Of a stretch of DNA of 50,728 nucleotides, positions 24,689-32,622 are shown piece by piece. Source of the DNA: Candidatus Nitrosopelagicus sp. (GTDB lineage: Archaea; Thermoproteota; Nitrososphaeria; Nitrososphaerales; Nitrosopumilaceae); contig JAOLYB010000006.1 in the NCBI GenBank assembly GCA_028343215.1, positions 1 through 50,728 on the forward strand, in the 5' to 3' direction. Both the position numbers and the translations under genes were made by a program. The notes beneath the pieces were generated by a model that was not told the origin of the DNA, did not search any database, and saw only the letters and a list, made by a program, of their open reading frames with translations. Every line of letters starts with the position of its first letter. Within the stretch, counting starts at the first letter, position 1.

Positions 24689-25450
24689 TTATTTTAACAA
24701 GTGCTCAACTTCAATTCCAAAATATTCCTTAAGAATTGCAATGTATGATTTGATTGAAACTGGTATTTCTTCTCCGCAGGCAACTCCAAGATTCTTTGCA
24801 TTTATCCAAATTGTTAATGCTTGAATTATAACAAGAAATCTATCATTTTCTGGATTATCTCGACCTATTGACTTTGTGTATCGTTCTGCATATTCCCATG
24901 CAGTTACAAATCCAATACATTCTGTATCAAATACTGCCATCAATTGCTTTTTCAAATCATCTGTTTCATTAAATGGAGTTTCATTCATGATGTATGGAAA
25001 ATCAACTTTTTGTGGTAAACATCCTGGTAATGGAGCCCAAATTGTAATTATTCTAACATTACTTTTTAATTTTTTAAATTTCTCAATTAAATCTTCTAAA
25101 ATTTCTGCATCCATAAACCAACATAAAATTACATCTGCATCATTAAACTCTGCTTTACGTACATCTTGTTCAATTACTTTGATATTGGAAATATTTTTTT
25201 CACCAATCATTTTCTTTGCGGCAGTAATCATTTTCTCTGAATTATCTATTCCAATAGCATTTTTCACATTAAATTCTTGTCTTGCAATTGCAAGACTTGT
25301 TCCATCCCCACATCCTAGGTGATAGAATGTATCATTTTTTTCTAAATTTGTAAATCTGAAAATTTCTCTTATTGTATCTGGAGGAATTTGAATTTCTTCA
25401 CCTGATATGATAGATTTTGGTAATGTAGACAGATATTCTTCAATTTTCAT
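24689..25450 (-). CDS. SAM-dependent methyltransferase-fold protein
   Basis: Motif I is F-Y-H-L-G-C-G-D-G-T-S-L-A-I-A, followed by I-G-I-D-N-S-E-K-M-I and D-V-I-L-C-W-F-M-D, a complete Rossmann SAM site around residues 40-115. The roughly 100-residue C-terminal helical part carries no known motif, and the substrate is unknown. Third in an apparent operon after the Rieske and UPF0147 genes, 25 bases apart. Confidence 0.75.
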   Translation of the reverse strand: MKIEEYLSTLPKSIISGEEIQIPPDTIREIFRFTNLEKNDTFYHLGCGDGTSLAIARQEFNVKNAIGIDNSEKMITAAKKMIGEKNISNIKVIEQDVRKAEFNDADVILCWFMDAEILEDLIEKFKKLKSNVRIITIWAPLPGCLPQKVDFPYIMNETPFNETDDLKKQLMAVFDTECIGFVTAWEYAERYTKSIGRDNPENDRFLVIIQALTIWINAKNLGVACGEEIPVSIKSYIAILKEYFGIEVEHLLK

Positions 25451-25475
25451 TGTACTGCTAAAGTTTTAAGGGAAT

Positions 25476-25739
25476 TTATTCTCTTATGCTCTCTAAAACT
25501 GATACTGCTTGCCATAATGTGGTTCTCACAAATGAGGGTACATTTGGGTCTTGTGTGATATCATCTAAACTACTAATTGCATTGGCTGCTCTTACTGATA
25601 TTGAATATTCTTCTGTCTGTAACTCTATAATCAAGTCTGAAATTGTTTTCTTGAAATTTTTTGGTGTAGAATGGCTAGTTGCTAGTTGATTGAGTGTTTG
25701 AATTGCACTCTCCATTGCTTGTTTATTTTCTTCGCTCAT
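25476..25739 (-). CDS. UPF0147 family protein
   Basis: An 87-residue all-helical protein with the conserved pattern L-N-Q-L-A-T-S-H-S-T-P-K-N-F-K-K and A-I-S-S-L-D-D-I-T-Q-D-P-N-V-P-S-F-V-R-T-T-L-W of archaeal UPF0147. The family is widespread in archaea without a known role. It begins three bases after the Rieske gene, so co-expression is likely. Confidence 0.85.
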   Translation of the reverse strand: MSEENKQAMESAIQTLNQLATSHSTPKNFKKTISDLIIELQTEEYSISVRAANAISSLDDITQDPNVPSFVRTTLWQAVSVLESIRE

Positions 25740-25742
25740 CTC

Positions 25743-26051
25743 TCAAATCTCTATGAATACATCTTCTGATTCTATTACCACTGTATATGACTTTAAATCG
25801 TTAATTTTTGCAGGAAATTTTTCCATTTTACCTGTCTCGCAATTAAATTCCGCTGCATGCCATCCGCACGTAACTGTTGAATTTTCTAATTTTCCTTCTG
25901 ATAAACTTGCACCTGAGTGTGTACATGTATCATCACATGCAAAATAATTTCCATTTACATTTGCAATTAGAATCTCTTTACTATCTACAGAAACTTTTTT
26001 CATTTTTCCAGATTCTAACTCTGATGATTTACACGCAATTATTCGTCCCAT
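25743..26051 (-). CDS. Rieske-type [2Fe-2S] ferredoxin
   Basis: A 102-residue soluble Rieske domain. The ligand boxes are C43-T-H45-S-G-A-S-L and C62-G-W-H65-A-A-E-F, both C-x-H and C-x2-H, without the S-S bridge cysteines of bc1 complex subunits, so it is a ferredoxin-type carrier, as used for oxygenases or other redox partners. First gene of a four-gene unit on the minus strand. Confidence 0.92.
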   Translation of the reverse strand: MGRIIACKSSELESGKMKKVSVDSKEILIANVNGNYFACDDTCTHSGASLSEGKLENSTVTCGWHAAEFNCETGKMEKFPAKINDLKSYTVVIESEDVFIEI

Positions 26052-26093
26052 GAACTAAATCGATTTTATATTCTTAATAATTTTTCTTATTTT

Positions 26094-26903
26094 ATGGATA
26101 ATCCTCCTCGACTAGCTCAAATTTCTGATAAAAAAGATGTCTTGAATTTTTGCAAAAACACATTCTCATGGGGTGATTACATACATGAGGTATGGGACAA
26201 TTGGATTACTGAAGGAAATCTAATTGTCGTTGAAAATGAAGAAATTCCTATTTCCATGGCACATGCTGGATTTTATCCTATGGAAAAAATGATTTGGATT
26301 GAAGGAATTCGTGTGAGTGAAGATTTTAGAAAAAAAGGCATAGCAGAAAAAATGATTAATCATTTTGAAATAAATGCAAAGTCACAAGAATTTGAAATAT
26401 CTAGAATGCTCATTGCATCTGAAAATATTCCTTCTCTTACCTTGGCTAAAAAACTTGGATATGAAATAATTTCCCAATGGAATTACTATTCTTTAGAATC
26501 TAAACAAATTTCTCCACAGAATATTGATATGTCCAATTCATGTTTGGATGAATGTAAAGAACTAGATACACAAAATCATCATTTTGTTGAATCTTGGAGA
26601 TGGATTCCATTAACTAATGAACGAATAAACAAATTAAACTCTGAAAATAAAATATTCTGCCAAAAAATTAATAACAAAACAATCGCTTTAGGTATAATCA
26701 CTGAGTCTGAATCATTTGAAAATACAATAATTTTAGAAATTCTTTCTGGCATCGAACCTGAAAATATGATAAAATTTGTACAAAATCTTGCATATGAAAA
26801 AAATTATTCAAAGATTAGAATACTAACTGAGCTTGAATCATTACCACAAATCAAAAATCTAGAAAATAAATTTCCATTTTATTTAATGCAGAAAAAACTC
26901 TAA
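26094..26903 (+). CDS. GNAT-family N-acetyltransferase
   Basis: 269 residues, twice the basic GNAT size: the first half is the catalytic domain, with W-I-E-G-I-R-V-S-E-D-F-R-K-K-G-I-A-E-K-M-I-N-H-F carrying the acetyl-CoA loop; the second half is a weaker, GNAT-like accessory region. Substrate unknown; close relatives acetylate protein N-termini, antibiotics or small amines. Its last four bases overlap the end of the convergent FAH-family gene. Confidence 0.8.
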   Translation: MDNPPRLAQISDKKDVLNFCKNTFSWGDYIHEVWDNWITEGNLIVVENEEIPISMAHAGFYPMEKMIWIEGIRVSEDFRKKGIAEKMINHFEINAKSQEFEISRMLIASENIPSLTLAKKLGYEIISQWNYYSLESKQISPQNIDMSNSCLDECKELDTQNHHFVESWRWIPLTNERINKLNSENKIFCQKINNKTIALGIITESESFENTIILEILSGIEPENMIKFVQNLAYEKNYSKIRILTELESLPQIKNLENKFPFYLMQKKL

Positions 26904-27763
26904 TCTACAAATTTGACTGTATTTGTAATTGAGCCCAACTTTTCTATTTCCATCTCTATCAAATCCCCATCTTTTAGATATGAAATATTTGGATTGTTTA
27001 ATGCAACTCCTGCAGCAGTTCCGGTAGAAATTATATCTCCTGGTTCTAGTGTCATGGATTTACTTAGTATGGATATTATTGATGGAATTTTTATGAACAT
27101 ATTTGATGTTGTAGAATTTTGTCTAATAGTTCCATTAACTTTTGTTAAAAGTTTGAGATTTTGAGGATCATCAATCTCATCTTTTGTTGTAATCCATGGA
27201 CCACATGGAGCAAACGTATCAAATGACTTTGCTCTTGTAAATTGTTTATCCATGGCTTGAATGTCTCTTGCTGATACATCATTTAGTATCATATATCCAA
27301 AAATTTTATCCATTGCCTCTTCTTCAGAAATATTCTTACATTTTTTTCCGATTATTAAGGCAAGTTCTACTTCATAATCTAACTCTTTGACAAAATTTGG
27401 ACAAACTATCTCTGAATTTGTTCCATTAAGCGCGGTTCTTGGTTTGTTTACAATTGCTGGTTCCTTAGGAGGTGTCAATTTTTGTTCTTCTGCATGATCT
27501 TTGTAATTAAATGCCAAGCAAATTATTTTGTTAGGATTAGGAATTGGTGCCAGAACATCAAATTCTGATAATTCATGTTTAAACTCAATTTCGCTAATCT
27601 TTGGTAAAATTTCTTCAAACCAACCATCAAACAAAAAATCTCTAACATTCATTGGAATTGGTATTCCAGTTGATTGGGTAATGTCATCTTTTGTGGCAAT
27701 TTTTCCATCTTTAACTAGTCCAAAAGTCTCTTTACCTGATTTTACTACTCTTGCAATTTTCAT
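26900..27763 (-). CDS. Fumarylacetoacetate hydrolase family enzyme
   Basis: 287 residues with the FAH C-terminal fold: D-Y-E-V-E-L-A-L-I-I-G-K-K-C (metal-binding glutamates), D-V-S-A-R-D-I-Q-A-M-D-K-Q-F-T-R-A-K-S-F-D and G-D-I-I-S-T-G-T-A-A-G-V. Such enzymes cleave C-C bonds of, or decarboxylate, diketo acids (acylpyruvate hydrolase, oxaloacetate decarboxylase, HpcE-like). Six bases downstream of gltX, so likely part of the nikR-gltX unit. Substrate undetermined. Confidence 0.88.
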   Translation of the reverse strand: MKIARVVKSGKETFGLVKDGKIATKDDITQSTGIPIPMNVRDFLFDGWFEEILPKISEIEFKHELSEFDVLAPIPNPNKIICLAFNYKDHAEEQKLTPPKEPAIVNKPRTALNGTNSEIVCPNFVKELDYEVELALIIGKKCKNISEEEAMDKIFGYMILNDVSARDIQAMDKQFTRAKSFDTFAPCGPWITTKDEIDDPQNLKLLTKVNGTIRQNSTTSNMFIKIPSIISILSKSMTLEPGDIISTGTAAGVALNNPNISYLKDGDLIEMEIEKLGSITNTVKFVD

Positions 27764-27769
27764 TTTTTC

Positions 27770-29485
27770 TCACTTGTGTGTAAATATGACTTGGTGTGTT
27801 GATTCTTTTCTACAATAACCAAATCTTATGAATTGGATTTCATCACCGTCTTTTAACTCTAAGTACGCCTGTTCCACAAAACCTTCTACTTCTTTTAGAC
27901 TATCATCATTAAATTTCTCACCAAAAAATAACTGATCAGGAACTATAATTTTGATTTTTATTGGTTCTCCTGCAACCCATTGTATTTTTTTTTCAATATT
28001 TTCAGCATTTTCTGAAATAAATTCTGCAGTAAGTTCTGAACTATCTGTAATCTTCACAATTCCAATTCCTAAGAGTCTAATAGATTCTCCATTCTTCAAA
28101 TCTTTTGCATCCTCACCTTCAATCATCACTGAATCATCAACAATGACAGTTCGTTTTCCTAACTCAACTGTAGGGTGATTTGGTAAATGAAATTCACTTG
28201 ATGGAAGATTCGTAATTTTCAGTTCCTTTGGATTTCGAACCATGTGAAGTCTAACACTCTCAGAATCAATGATTTTCTTGTTAAACGCCTCTAGCGTTGC
28301 AAATGGTGAAACAGTATCATTTTTTGTTAAACCCAAAGATAAGACAAATTTCTTTACCGCTTCTGGTCTGATTCCTCTTCTTCGTAATCCCTCAAGAGTT
28401 GGTAATCTTGGGTCGTCATACCATGGAACCTTACCGTTTTCAATTAACGGTTTTAATGCACTCTTTGATACCGGCATTCCCTCCAAATCTAATCTGCCAA
28501 AAAAGATGAACTCAGATTTTTCCATTCCTAATTTATCTAAAATTGTATGATGGAGCTCTTTTCTTAATTCAAACTCCTTTGACCTCATGGCATGTGAAAC
28601 ATTGCTTATACTGTCAAAAATTATGCCTGCAAAATCATATGTTGGCCAAACTTTGTATTTTTGTTCCTGTCTTGCATGTCTTTTTGTGTTAATTCTGAAT
28701 AGTGCAGGATCTCGCATAGTTGTATTTCCAGATTGCATATTTCCTCTAAATCGCAATAATGCCTGTCCTTCTTTGAAGCCTTTTTCATCAAACATCTTGT
28801 GCCATAGTTTTTCATTTTCTTCTAAACTTTGTTTCGTACACCTACATTCAATCATTTCCCGTCTATCTTTACTAATACTATCTTGACTACATGTACAAAC
28901 ATACGCATCATTTGATTTTATAATTTGATCTGCTTTTTTGTAAAGTACATCTAAACTATCTGAAACATATTCTACATTATCATATTTTATTCCCAACCAA
29001 TCCATTCCAACTTTAATTGCAGCATAATATTCTAATCGTTCAGTTCCTGGATTTGTATCTTCAAACCTTAAGATCATTTTTCCACCGTGCATCTTTGCAT
29101 ATTCTTCACTGATTACTGCAGCCTTTGCATGACCTATGTGTGGATAACCATTTGGTGCAGGAGGAAATCTTGTAATGATCTCTTTTCCTTCTATATTTTT
29201 TAAAGCTGGCAAAAGACTTTCTTTTTGTGGTTTTTCTTTTTTTATCTCTAATAACTCTGGATATTTTTCTTGTATTTCCTTTTGCTGTTCTTCAAGTGGA
29301 ATTTGATTTATTTCTGAAACAATTTCAGTAATTATTGGTGATATCTCTTTTGCTTTTTGTCTTAGCTCTGGTACATTTCCCATTATTTTTGCAAGAATTG
29401 TTTTATCTCTTGTTTGACCTTCATGTTCTGCAGCATTTTGTAATGCAAATTTTCTAATCTCATCTTTTATTTCTTCGTCATTCAT
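27770..29485 (-). CDS. gltX: Glutamyl-tRNA synthetase, archaeal type
   Basis: 571 residues, the GlnRS-like architecture of archaeal GluRS. F-P-P-A-P-N-G-Y-P-H-I-G-H is the HIGH motif, and G-M-P-V-S-K-S-A-L-K fills the KMSKS position. The N-terminal 100-residue extension precedes the catalytic core, and a beta-barrel anticodon-binding domain ends the protein. It charges tRNA-Glu (and in archaea of this type also tRNA-Gln, later amidated). The gene starts one base after the regulator stop. Confidence 0.95.
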   Translation of the reverse strand: MNDEEIKDEIRKFALQNAAEHEGQTRDKTILAKIMGNVPELRQKAKEISPIITEIVSEINQIPLEEQQKEIQEKYPELLEIKKEKPQKESLLPALKNIEGKEIITRFPPAPNGYPHIGHAKAAVISEEYAKMHGGKMILRFEDTNPGTERLEYYAAIKVGMDWLGIKYDNVEYVSDSLDVLYKKADQIIKSNDAYVCTCSQDSISKDRREMIECRCTKQSLEENEKLWHKMFDEKGFKEGQALLRFRGNMQSGNTTMRDPALFRINTKRHARQEQKYKVWPTYDFAGIIFDSISNVSHAMRSKEFELRKELHHTILDKLGMEKSEFIFFGRLDLEGMPVSKSALKPLIENGKVPWYDDPRLPTLEGLRRRGIRPEAVKKFVLSLGLTKNDTVSPFATLEAFNKKIIDSESVRLHMVRNPKELKITNLPSSEFHLPNHPTVELGKRTVIVDDSVMIEGEDAKDLKNGESIRLLGIGIVKITDSSELTAEFISENAENIEKKIQWVAGEPIKIKIIVPDQLFFGEKFNDDSLKEVEGFVEQAYLELKDGDEIQFIRFGYCRKESTHQVIFTHK

Positions 29486-29486
29486 T

Positions 29487-29870
29487 TTATAATGTCACTA
29501 ACTTTACGGTATCCATTTTTTTGTTAGTCTGAAAATCTTTTGTTATATCCGTAACCAAGTTTGCTTCTCCTTTTAACATGAAAAGTTCCATGCATTTGTC
29601 ACCTTCAATCTTACTGTGTAAATGTGTCGTGATGAGGTCTTCGTAGGAATGTTTGATTCCGGTTACCTGATTGTCATATTCGTCATTATGGACAACTAAC
29701 AAAATGGCGTTGACATTTCCTGAAAGATCTTCTTTTTGTTTTTCTTCTGAAACAAAGCTTCGAATTCCTGCTCTAATTGCATCTGACCTACCTGAAAATC
29801 CAAGACTCTTTTGCAAATTATCAATCTGTTTTAGAATCTCATCATTTAATGAAATGGAGACAATTGGCAT
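29487..29870 (-). CDS. NikR-like ribbon-helix-helix metal regulator
   Basis: The N-terminus V-S-I-S-L-N-D-E-I-L-K-Q-I-D-N-L ... S-R-S-D-A-I-R-A-G-I is a CopG/NikR ribbon-helix-helix DNA-binding domain, and the rest is ACT-like with H-S-Y-E-D-L-I-T-T-H-L-H-S-K-I-E-G-D-K-C (counting from ATG 29894: H82, H91, H93, C101), similar to the square-planar NikR nickel site but with changed spacing. Start chosen at ATG 29870 (M-P-I-V-S-I-S). It is divergent from a metal ABC import operon, the most likely target. Metal identity is not certain. Confidence 0.85.
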   Translation of the reverse strand: MPIVSISLNDEILKQIDNLQKSLGFSGRSDAIRAGIRSFVSEEKQKEDLSGNVNAILLVVHNDEYDNQVTGIKHSYEDLITTHLHSKIEGDKCMELFMLKGEANLVTDITKDFQTNKKMDTVKLVTL

Positions 29871-29902
29871 ATGCTCGTTGTTATTAAGAAACATAAAAAT
29901 AT

Positions 29903-29915
29903 TAACAAATTGTTA
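29903..29915. promoter_or_regulatory. Perfect 13-bp dyad between the regulator and import operon
   Basis: taacaa-a-ttgtta is a perfect inverted repeat with a one-base centre. It sits 33-45 bases upstream of the regulator start and about 50 bases before the probable import-operon transcript start. Flanking attaac copies occur at 29901 and 29915. A ribbon-helix-helix or other dimeric regulator site is plausible. Confidence 0.45.
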
Positions 29916-29930
29916 TTAACTTTTTACACA

Positions 29931-29940
29931 TTTATTAATA
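29931..29940 (+). promoter_or_regulatory. TATA-like box of the metal import operon
   Basis: tttattaata lies about 22-30 bases before the GGG that begins the folded leader, placing the transcript start near 29960-29962. Confidence 0.45.
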
Positions 29941-29961
29941 AGATTTTTTGCTTTATTTTAT

Positions 29962-30035
29962 GGGAAACAGGGTAAGTCTGCACGAAAGCAACCGCATGCT
30001 TCAGTCGTACATTCAATCTTGCCTTGTTTTCACCC
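29962..30035 (+). ncRNA. Structured 5' leader of the metal import operon, candidate regulatory RNA
   Basis: A GC-rich island (about 49% G+C by hand count over 29961-30040). Outer helix: 29965-29976 (aaacagggtaag) with 30018-30029 (cttgccttgttt), 12 pairs including two G-T; ggg 29962-29964 may add to ccc 30033-30035. Middle helix: tgcacga (29979-29985) with tcgtaca (30005-30011), one mismatch. Inner hairpin: aagca/tgctt around a six-base accgca loop, with a three-base bulge cag. It ends 14 bases before the substrate-binding protein start. Not a riboswitch class I recognise. Confidence 0.55.
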
Positions 30036-30048
30036 GGGTTGATTATCT

Positions 30049-31446
30049 ATGAATAAGAATTCATCAATTGCTATCGTAGCTGGTGTTGCTATTGCAATAG
30101 CTGTAATTGGGTCTGTTTTTGCGTTTAGTGGAATTTCAAATGACTCCGCACCTATGGATACACCTGTAACTGCACCACAAGAAGAAAAAATATCTATCAT
30201 TACATCATTTTATCCATACCATGAGTTTACAAAAAATGTAGCCGGTGACTTTGCTGATGTTAAACAATTTATGCCATCTGGAGTTGAAGCTCATGATTGG
30301 GAACCACGAGCCCAAGAGATTCAGTCTTTGAAAGATGCTGACGTTTTTGTATACAATGGATTAGGAATGGAACCTTATCTTGAAAATATAATTGAATCAG
30401 GAGAGTTTGACAATATTTTATTTGTTAAAGCGTCTGACGGCGTTGAACTATTAAAATTTGAAGATGACCATGATGATCACGATGAACATGCAAAAGATGA
30501 TGACCATGATGATCACGATGAACATGCAAAAGATGATGACCATGATGATCACGATGAACATGCAAAAGATGATGACCATGATGATTCTCATGCTGAAGAA
30601 TTCCATGAAGAAATTGCACTAGTAATTGAAGAATTTGAAGAAGGACATATGACTGAATCACAATCTATTGAAGCTATAGAAGAAATACTTCATGAACATG
30701 AAGGTGACGGACATGAACATGGAGCACGTATAATTGAAGACATTGAGCATGTGTTACATGAAATTGAAGATGGTCACATTACAGGTCCAGAAGGTTTAGA
30801 AGAAATTCACCACTTAGTTTCTGGTGAAGATGTACATGACGAACATGCAAAAGATGATGACCATGATGATCACGATGAACATGAAGAAGGAGGACACGAT
30901 GGACATGATCATGATTATGAATTTGATCCACACATTTGGTTAGATCCAATTTTAGTAAAACAACAAGTTAATGTTATCCGCGATGGATTGATTCAAGCAG
31001 ATCCTGAAAACAAAGAGCACTATGAAGAGAATGCTCGTATTTACAATAATAAAATGGATGCATTAGATATGAAAATAGGCACTGCTTTATCCTCATGTCA
31101 GAAAGACACAATTGTTCCATATCATAATGCGTTTACCTATCTTGGAGAAAGATATGACATACATATTATATCTCTAGGTGGAATGGCACCTGATGCAGAA
31201 GCCTCAGCTGCTGAAATTGCTGAATTTGTAGATTTTGTTAAGGATAATGACATCAAGGTAATCTTTTCAGAAGACTTAGTTGATCCAAGACTTGCAGAGG
31301 TAATTGCTGATGAAGCAAATGCTCAAGTCATGTTATTCAGCCCACTTGAAGCATTGAGTCAAGAAGAGGCAAGATCAAACGTATCTTACATCGATAAGAT
31401 GGAAGAAAATCTCGACTCTCTAAAGGTGGCTCTTGAATGTCAATAA
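30049..31446 (+). CDS. znuA: Zinc/manganese-type ABC substrate-binding lipoprotein-like protein, His-rich
   Basis: A cluster A-I binding protein of 465 residues. An N-terminal hydrophobic segment anchors or exports it; H58 and H82 (G-V-E-A-H-D-W-E-P) and the D-P-H-I-W-L-D-P motif hold the metal. A His/Asp/Glu-rich insert (about 140-300) carries three copies of a 12-residue unit ending D-E-H-A-K, a fourth in variant form, and an extra E/H helix region. The final residues are L-E-C-Q. It begins immediately after the folded leader and overlaps the next small gene by ten bases. Zinc is likely, nickel or manganese possible. Confidence 0.9.
   Translation: MNKNSSIAIVAGVAIAIAVIGSVFAFSGISNDSAPMDTPVTAPQEEKISIITSFYPYHEFTKNVAGDFADVKQFMPSGVEAHDWEPRAQEIQSLKDADVFVYNGLGMEPYLENIIESGEFDNILFVKASDGVELLKFEDDHDDHDEHAKDDDHDDHDEHAKDDDHDDHDEHAKDDDHDDSHAEEFHEEIALVIEEFEEGHMTESQSIEAIEEILHEHEGDGHEHGARIIEDIEHVLHEIEDGHITGPEGLEEIHHLVSGEDVHDEHAKDDDHDDHDEHEEGGHDGHDHDYEFDPHIWLDPILVKQQVNVIRDGLIQADPENKEHYEENARIYNNKMDALDMKIGTALSSCQKDTIVPYHNAFTYLGERYDIHIISLGGMAPDAEASAAEIAEFVDFVKDNDIKVIFSEDLVDPRLAEVIADEANAQVMLFSPLEALSQEEARSNVSYIDKMEENLDSLKVALECQ
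30463..30582 (+). repeat. In-frame 36-base tandem repeats in the znuA-like gene
   Basis: Three near-perfect copies (the first three bases shorter) and a partial fourth, each coding for D-D-D-H-D-D-H-D-E-H-A-K. A further related copy is at 30832-30885. Near-identity at DNA level suggests recent expansion by slippage or unequal recombination. Confidence 0.9.
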
Positions 31447-31655
31447 AACAATGTAAGACTGACCCTTCAAGTACTAAAGAAAGTGCTGATGCAGGAGTAA
31501 ATGAGATTCAAATTGAAATAAATGATTCATCTTCAAGTCATAACAATAATTTTGCAATCTCACTAAAGTCAAAAAATGTAGATGTTGATAAACTACTTCC
31601 TATGGCAAAACAGTGGATAAAGGAACATAAAGAAAAGGCCTGGCAAGGCGTCTGA
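31437..31655 (+). CDS. Small soluble protein inside the metal import operon
   Basis: A 72-residue protein from ATG 31437, overlapping the substrate-binding gene by ten bases. Composition is Ser/Asn-rich in the middle (S-S-S-S-H-N-N-N) with a basic C-terminal helix ending W-I-K-E-H-K-E-K-A-W. One cysteine (C6) near the N-terminus. No family recognised. Overlap and strand say it is translated with the operon. Confidence 0.65.
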   Translation: MSIKQCKTDPSSTKESADAGVNEIQIEINDSSSSHNNNFAISLKSKNVDVDKLLPMAKQWIKEHKEKAWQGV

Positions 31656-31659
31656 CCAT

Positions 31660-31809
31660 ATGGTTATAATGGTTGATAATTCTCAAGTAATGCAAATGTT
31701 AGTAGATAAAATTGAAGAGATAGAAATAAGACTTCATAATTTAGAAAAATTTGCAATTAATTATGGTAATAATACCTGGCACTCTAAAGGTGATACTGAA
31801 TGTCAGTAA
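31660..31809 (+). CDS. 49-residue protein upstream of the ATPase gene
   Basis: Found in the gap between the 72-residue gene and the ABC ATPase. From ATG 31660 (or ATG 31669) it encodes a coiled-coil-like helix (M-Q-M-L-V-D-K-I-E-E-I-E-I-R-L-H-N-L-E-K) and ends G-D-T-E-C-Q, overlapping the ATPase start by ten bases, just as znuA ends L-E-C-Q over the previous junction. Function unknown; translational coupling with the ATPase is likely. Confidence 0.6.
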   Translation: MVIMVDNSQVMQMLVDKIEEIEIRLHNLEKFAINYGNNTWHSKGDTECQ

Positions 31810-32606
31810 CTAATGTACTTGATGTAAAAGATCTTACAGTAAATTATGATAATCTTCCTGCAGTGGATAACATCAGTTTTGATGTAAAACAAGGTGATTG
31901 TTTAGGAATTATTGGACCTAATGGTGCTGGCAAGACTACATTATTCAGAGCAATCTTAGGATTACAACCATATTCTGGCAACATCAAATTATTTGGATAT
32001 GAAGATTCAAAGTATGATTCAATTGTTCCACTAATTGGTTATGTACCACAAAAAGTAACATTCGAACCAAATTTCCCTGCAACTGTTTATGATGTTGTCT
32101 CAATGGGATTAATTTCTGACAAACGTATAGTACAGGGAGTAAAACTAATTCAACAATGTGATTGTTGCTGGAACAGAATATACCAATCAATAGAAAAGAA
32201 CGATGATAAAATAACTCAAGCTCTACATACTGTAGGATTAGAATCTCTCAGGAATAGAAGAATCGGTGAACTTTCAGGAGGAGAATTGCAACGTGTCTTC
32301 ATTGCAAAAGCCTTAGTAAAAGATCCTTTGTTGTTGATTCTAGACGAACCTGTTGCTAGTGTTGACGTTGAATCACAAACAAAATTCTATAATGTAATTA
32401 AAACAATCAATGAACAAAATAACATAACTGTAATCTGGTCTTCACACGACCTCGATGCAATTTCAAAATATGCAAACAGAGTTGCATGCATGAACAAGAA
32501 AATCTTTTTCCATGGAGAAAAAGAAAAATTCTTTTCAGACAAAGAACTTCTTAAAATGTACACTGAATCATCAATGCAAATGCACATGCATGATCATGAG
32601 CATTAA
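31800..32606 (+). CDS. znuC: Metal ABC transporter ATP-binding protein
   Basis: Walker A G-P-N-G-A-G-K-T at 39-46, Q-loop V-P-Q-K (82-85), signature L-S-G-G-E at 158-162 and Walker B L-L-I-L-D-E-P (178-184). Two unusual features: a cysteine cluster C120-D-C122-C123 in the helical domain and a His-rich C-terminus M-Q-M-H-M-H-D-H-E-H, both plausible metal-sensing or -storage sites. It powers the permease encoded 16 bases downstream. Confidence 0.93.
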   Translation: MSVTNVLDVKDLTVNYDNLPAVDNISFDVKQGDCLGIIGPNGAGKTTLFRAILGLQPYSGNIKLFGYEDSKYDSIVPLIGYVPQKVTFEPNFPATVYDVVSMGLISDKRIVQGVKLIQQCDCCWNRIYQSIEKNDDKITQALHTVGLESLRNRRIGELSGGELQRVFIAKALVKDPLLLILDEPVASVDVESQTKFYNVIKTINEQNNITVIWSSHDLDAISKYANRVACMNKKIFFHGEKEKFFSDKELLKMYTESSMQMHMHDHEH

Positions 32607-32622
32607 TGAATAGGATGAAAAA

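Noticed and set aside
29960-30052. 30-codon leader frame ahead of the metal importer as a gene
   Set aside because: Overlaps the importer start codon, but codon use is unlike the genome and the same bases make consistent helices; kept only as an alternative under the leader RNA.
30463-30582. Possible CRISPR-like array
   Set aside because: Units are contiguous, in frame and without spacers; they code for a His/Asp repeat.
30425-30661. Opposite-strand frame in the His-rich repeats of the binding protein
   Set aside because: Leucine/histidine pattern is the direct complement of the tandem repeats; no independent coding sign.
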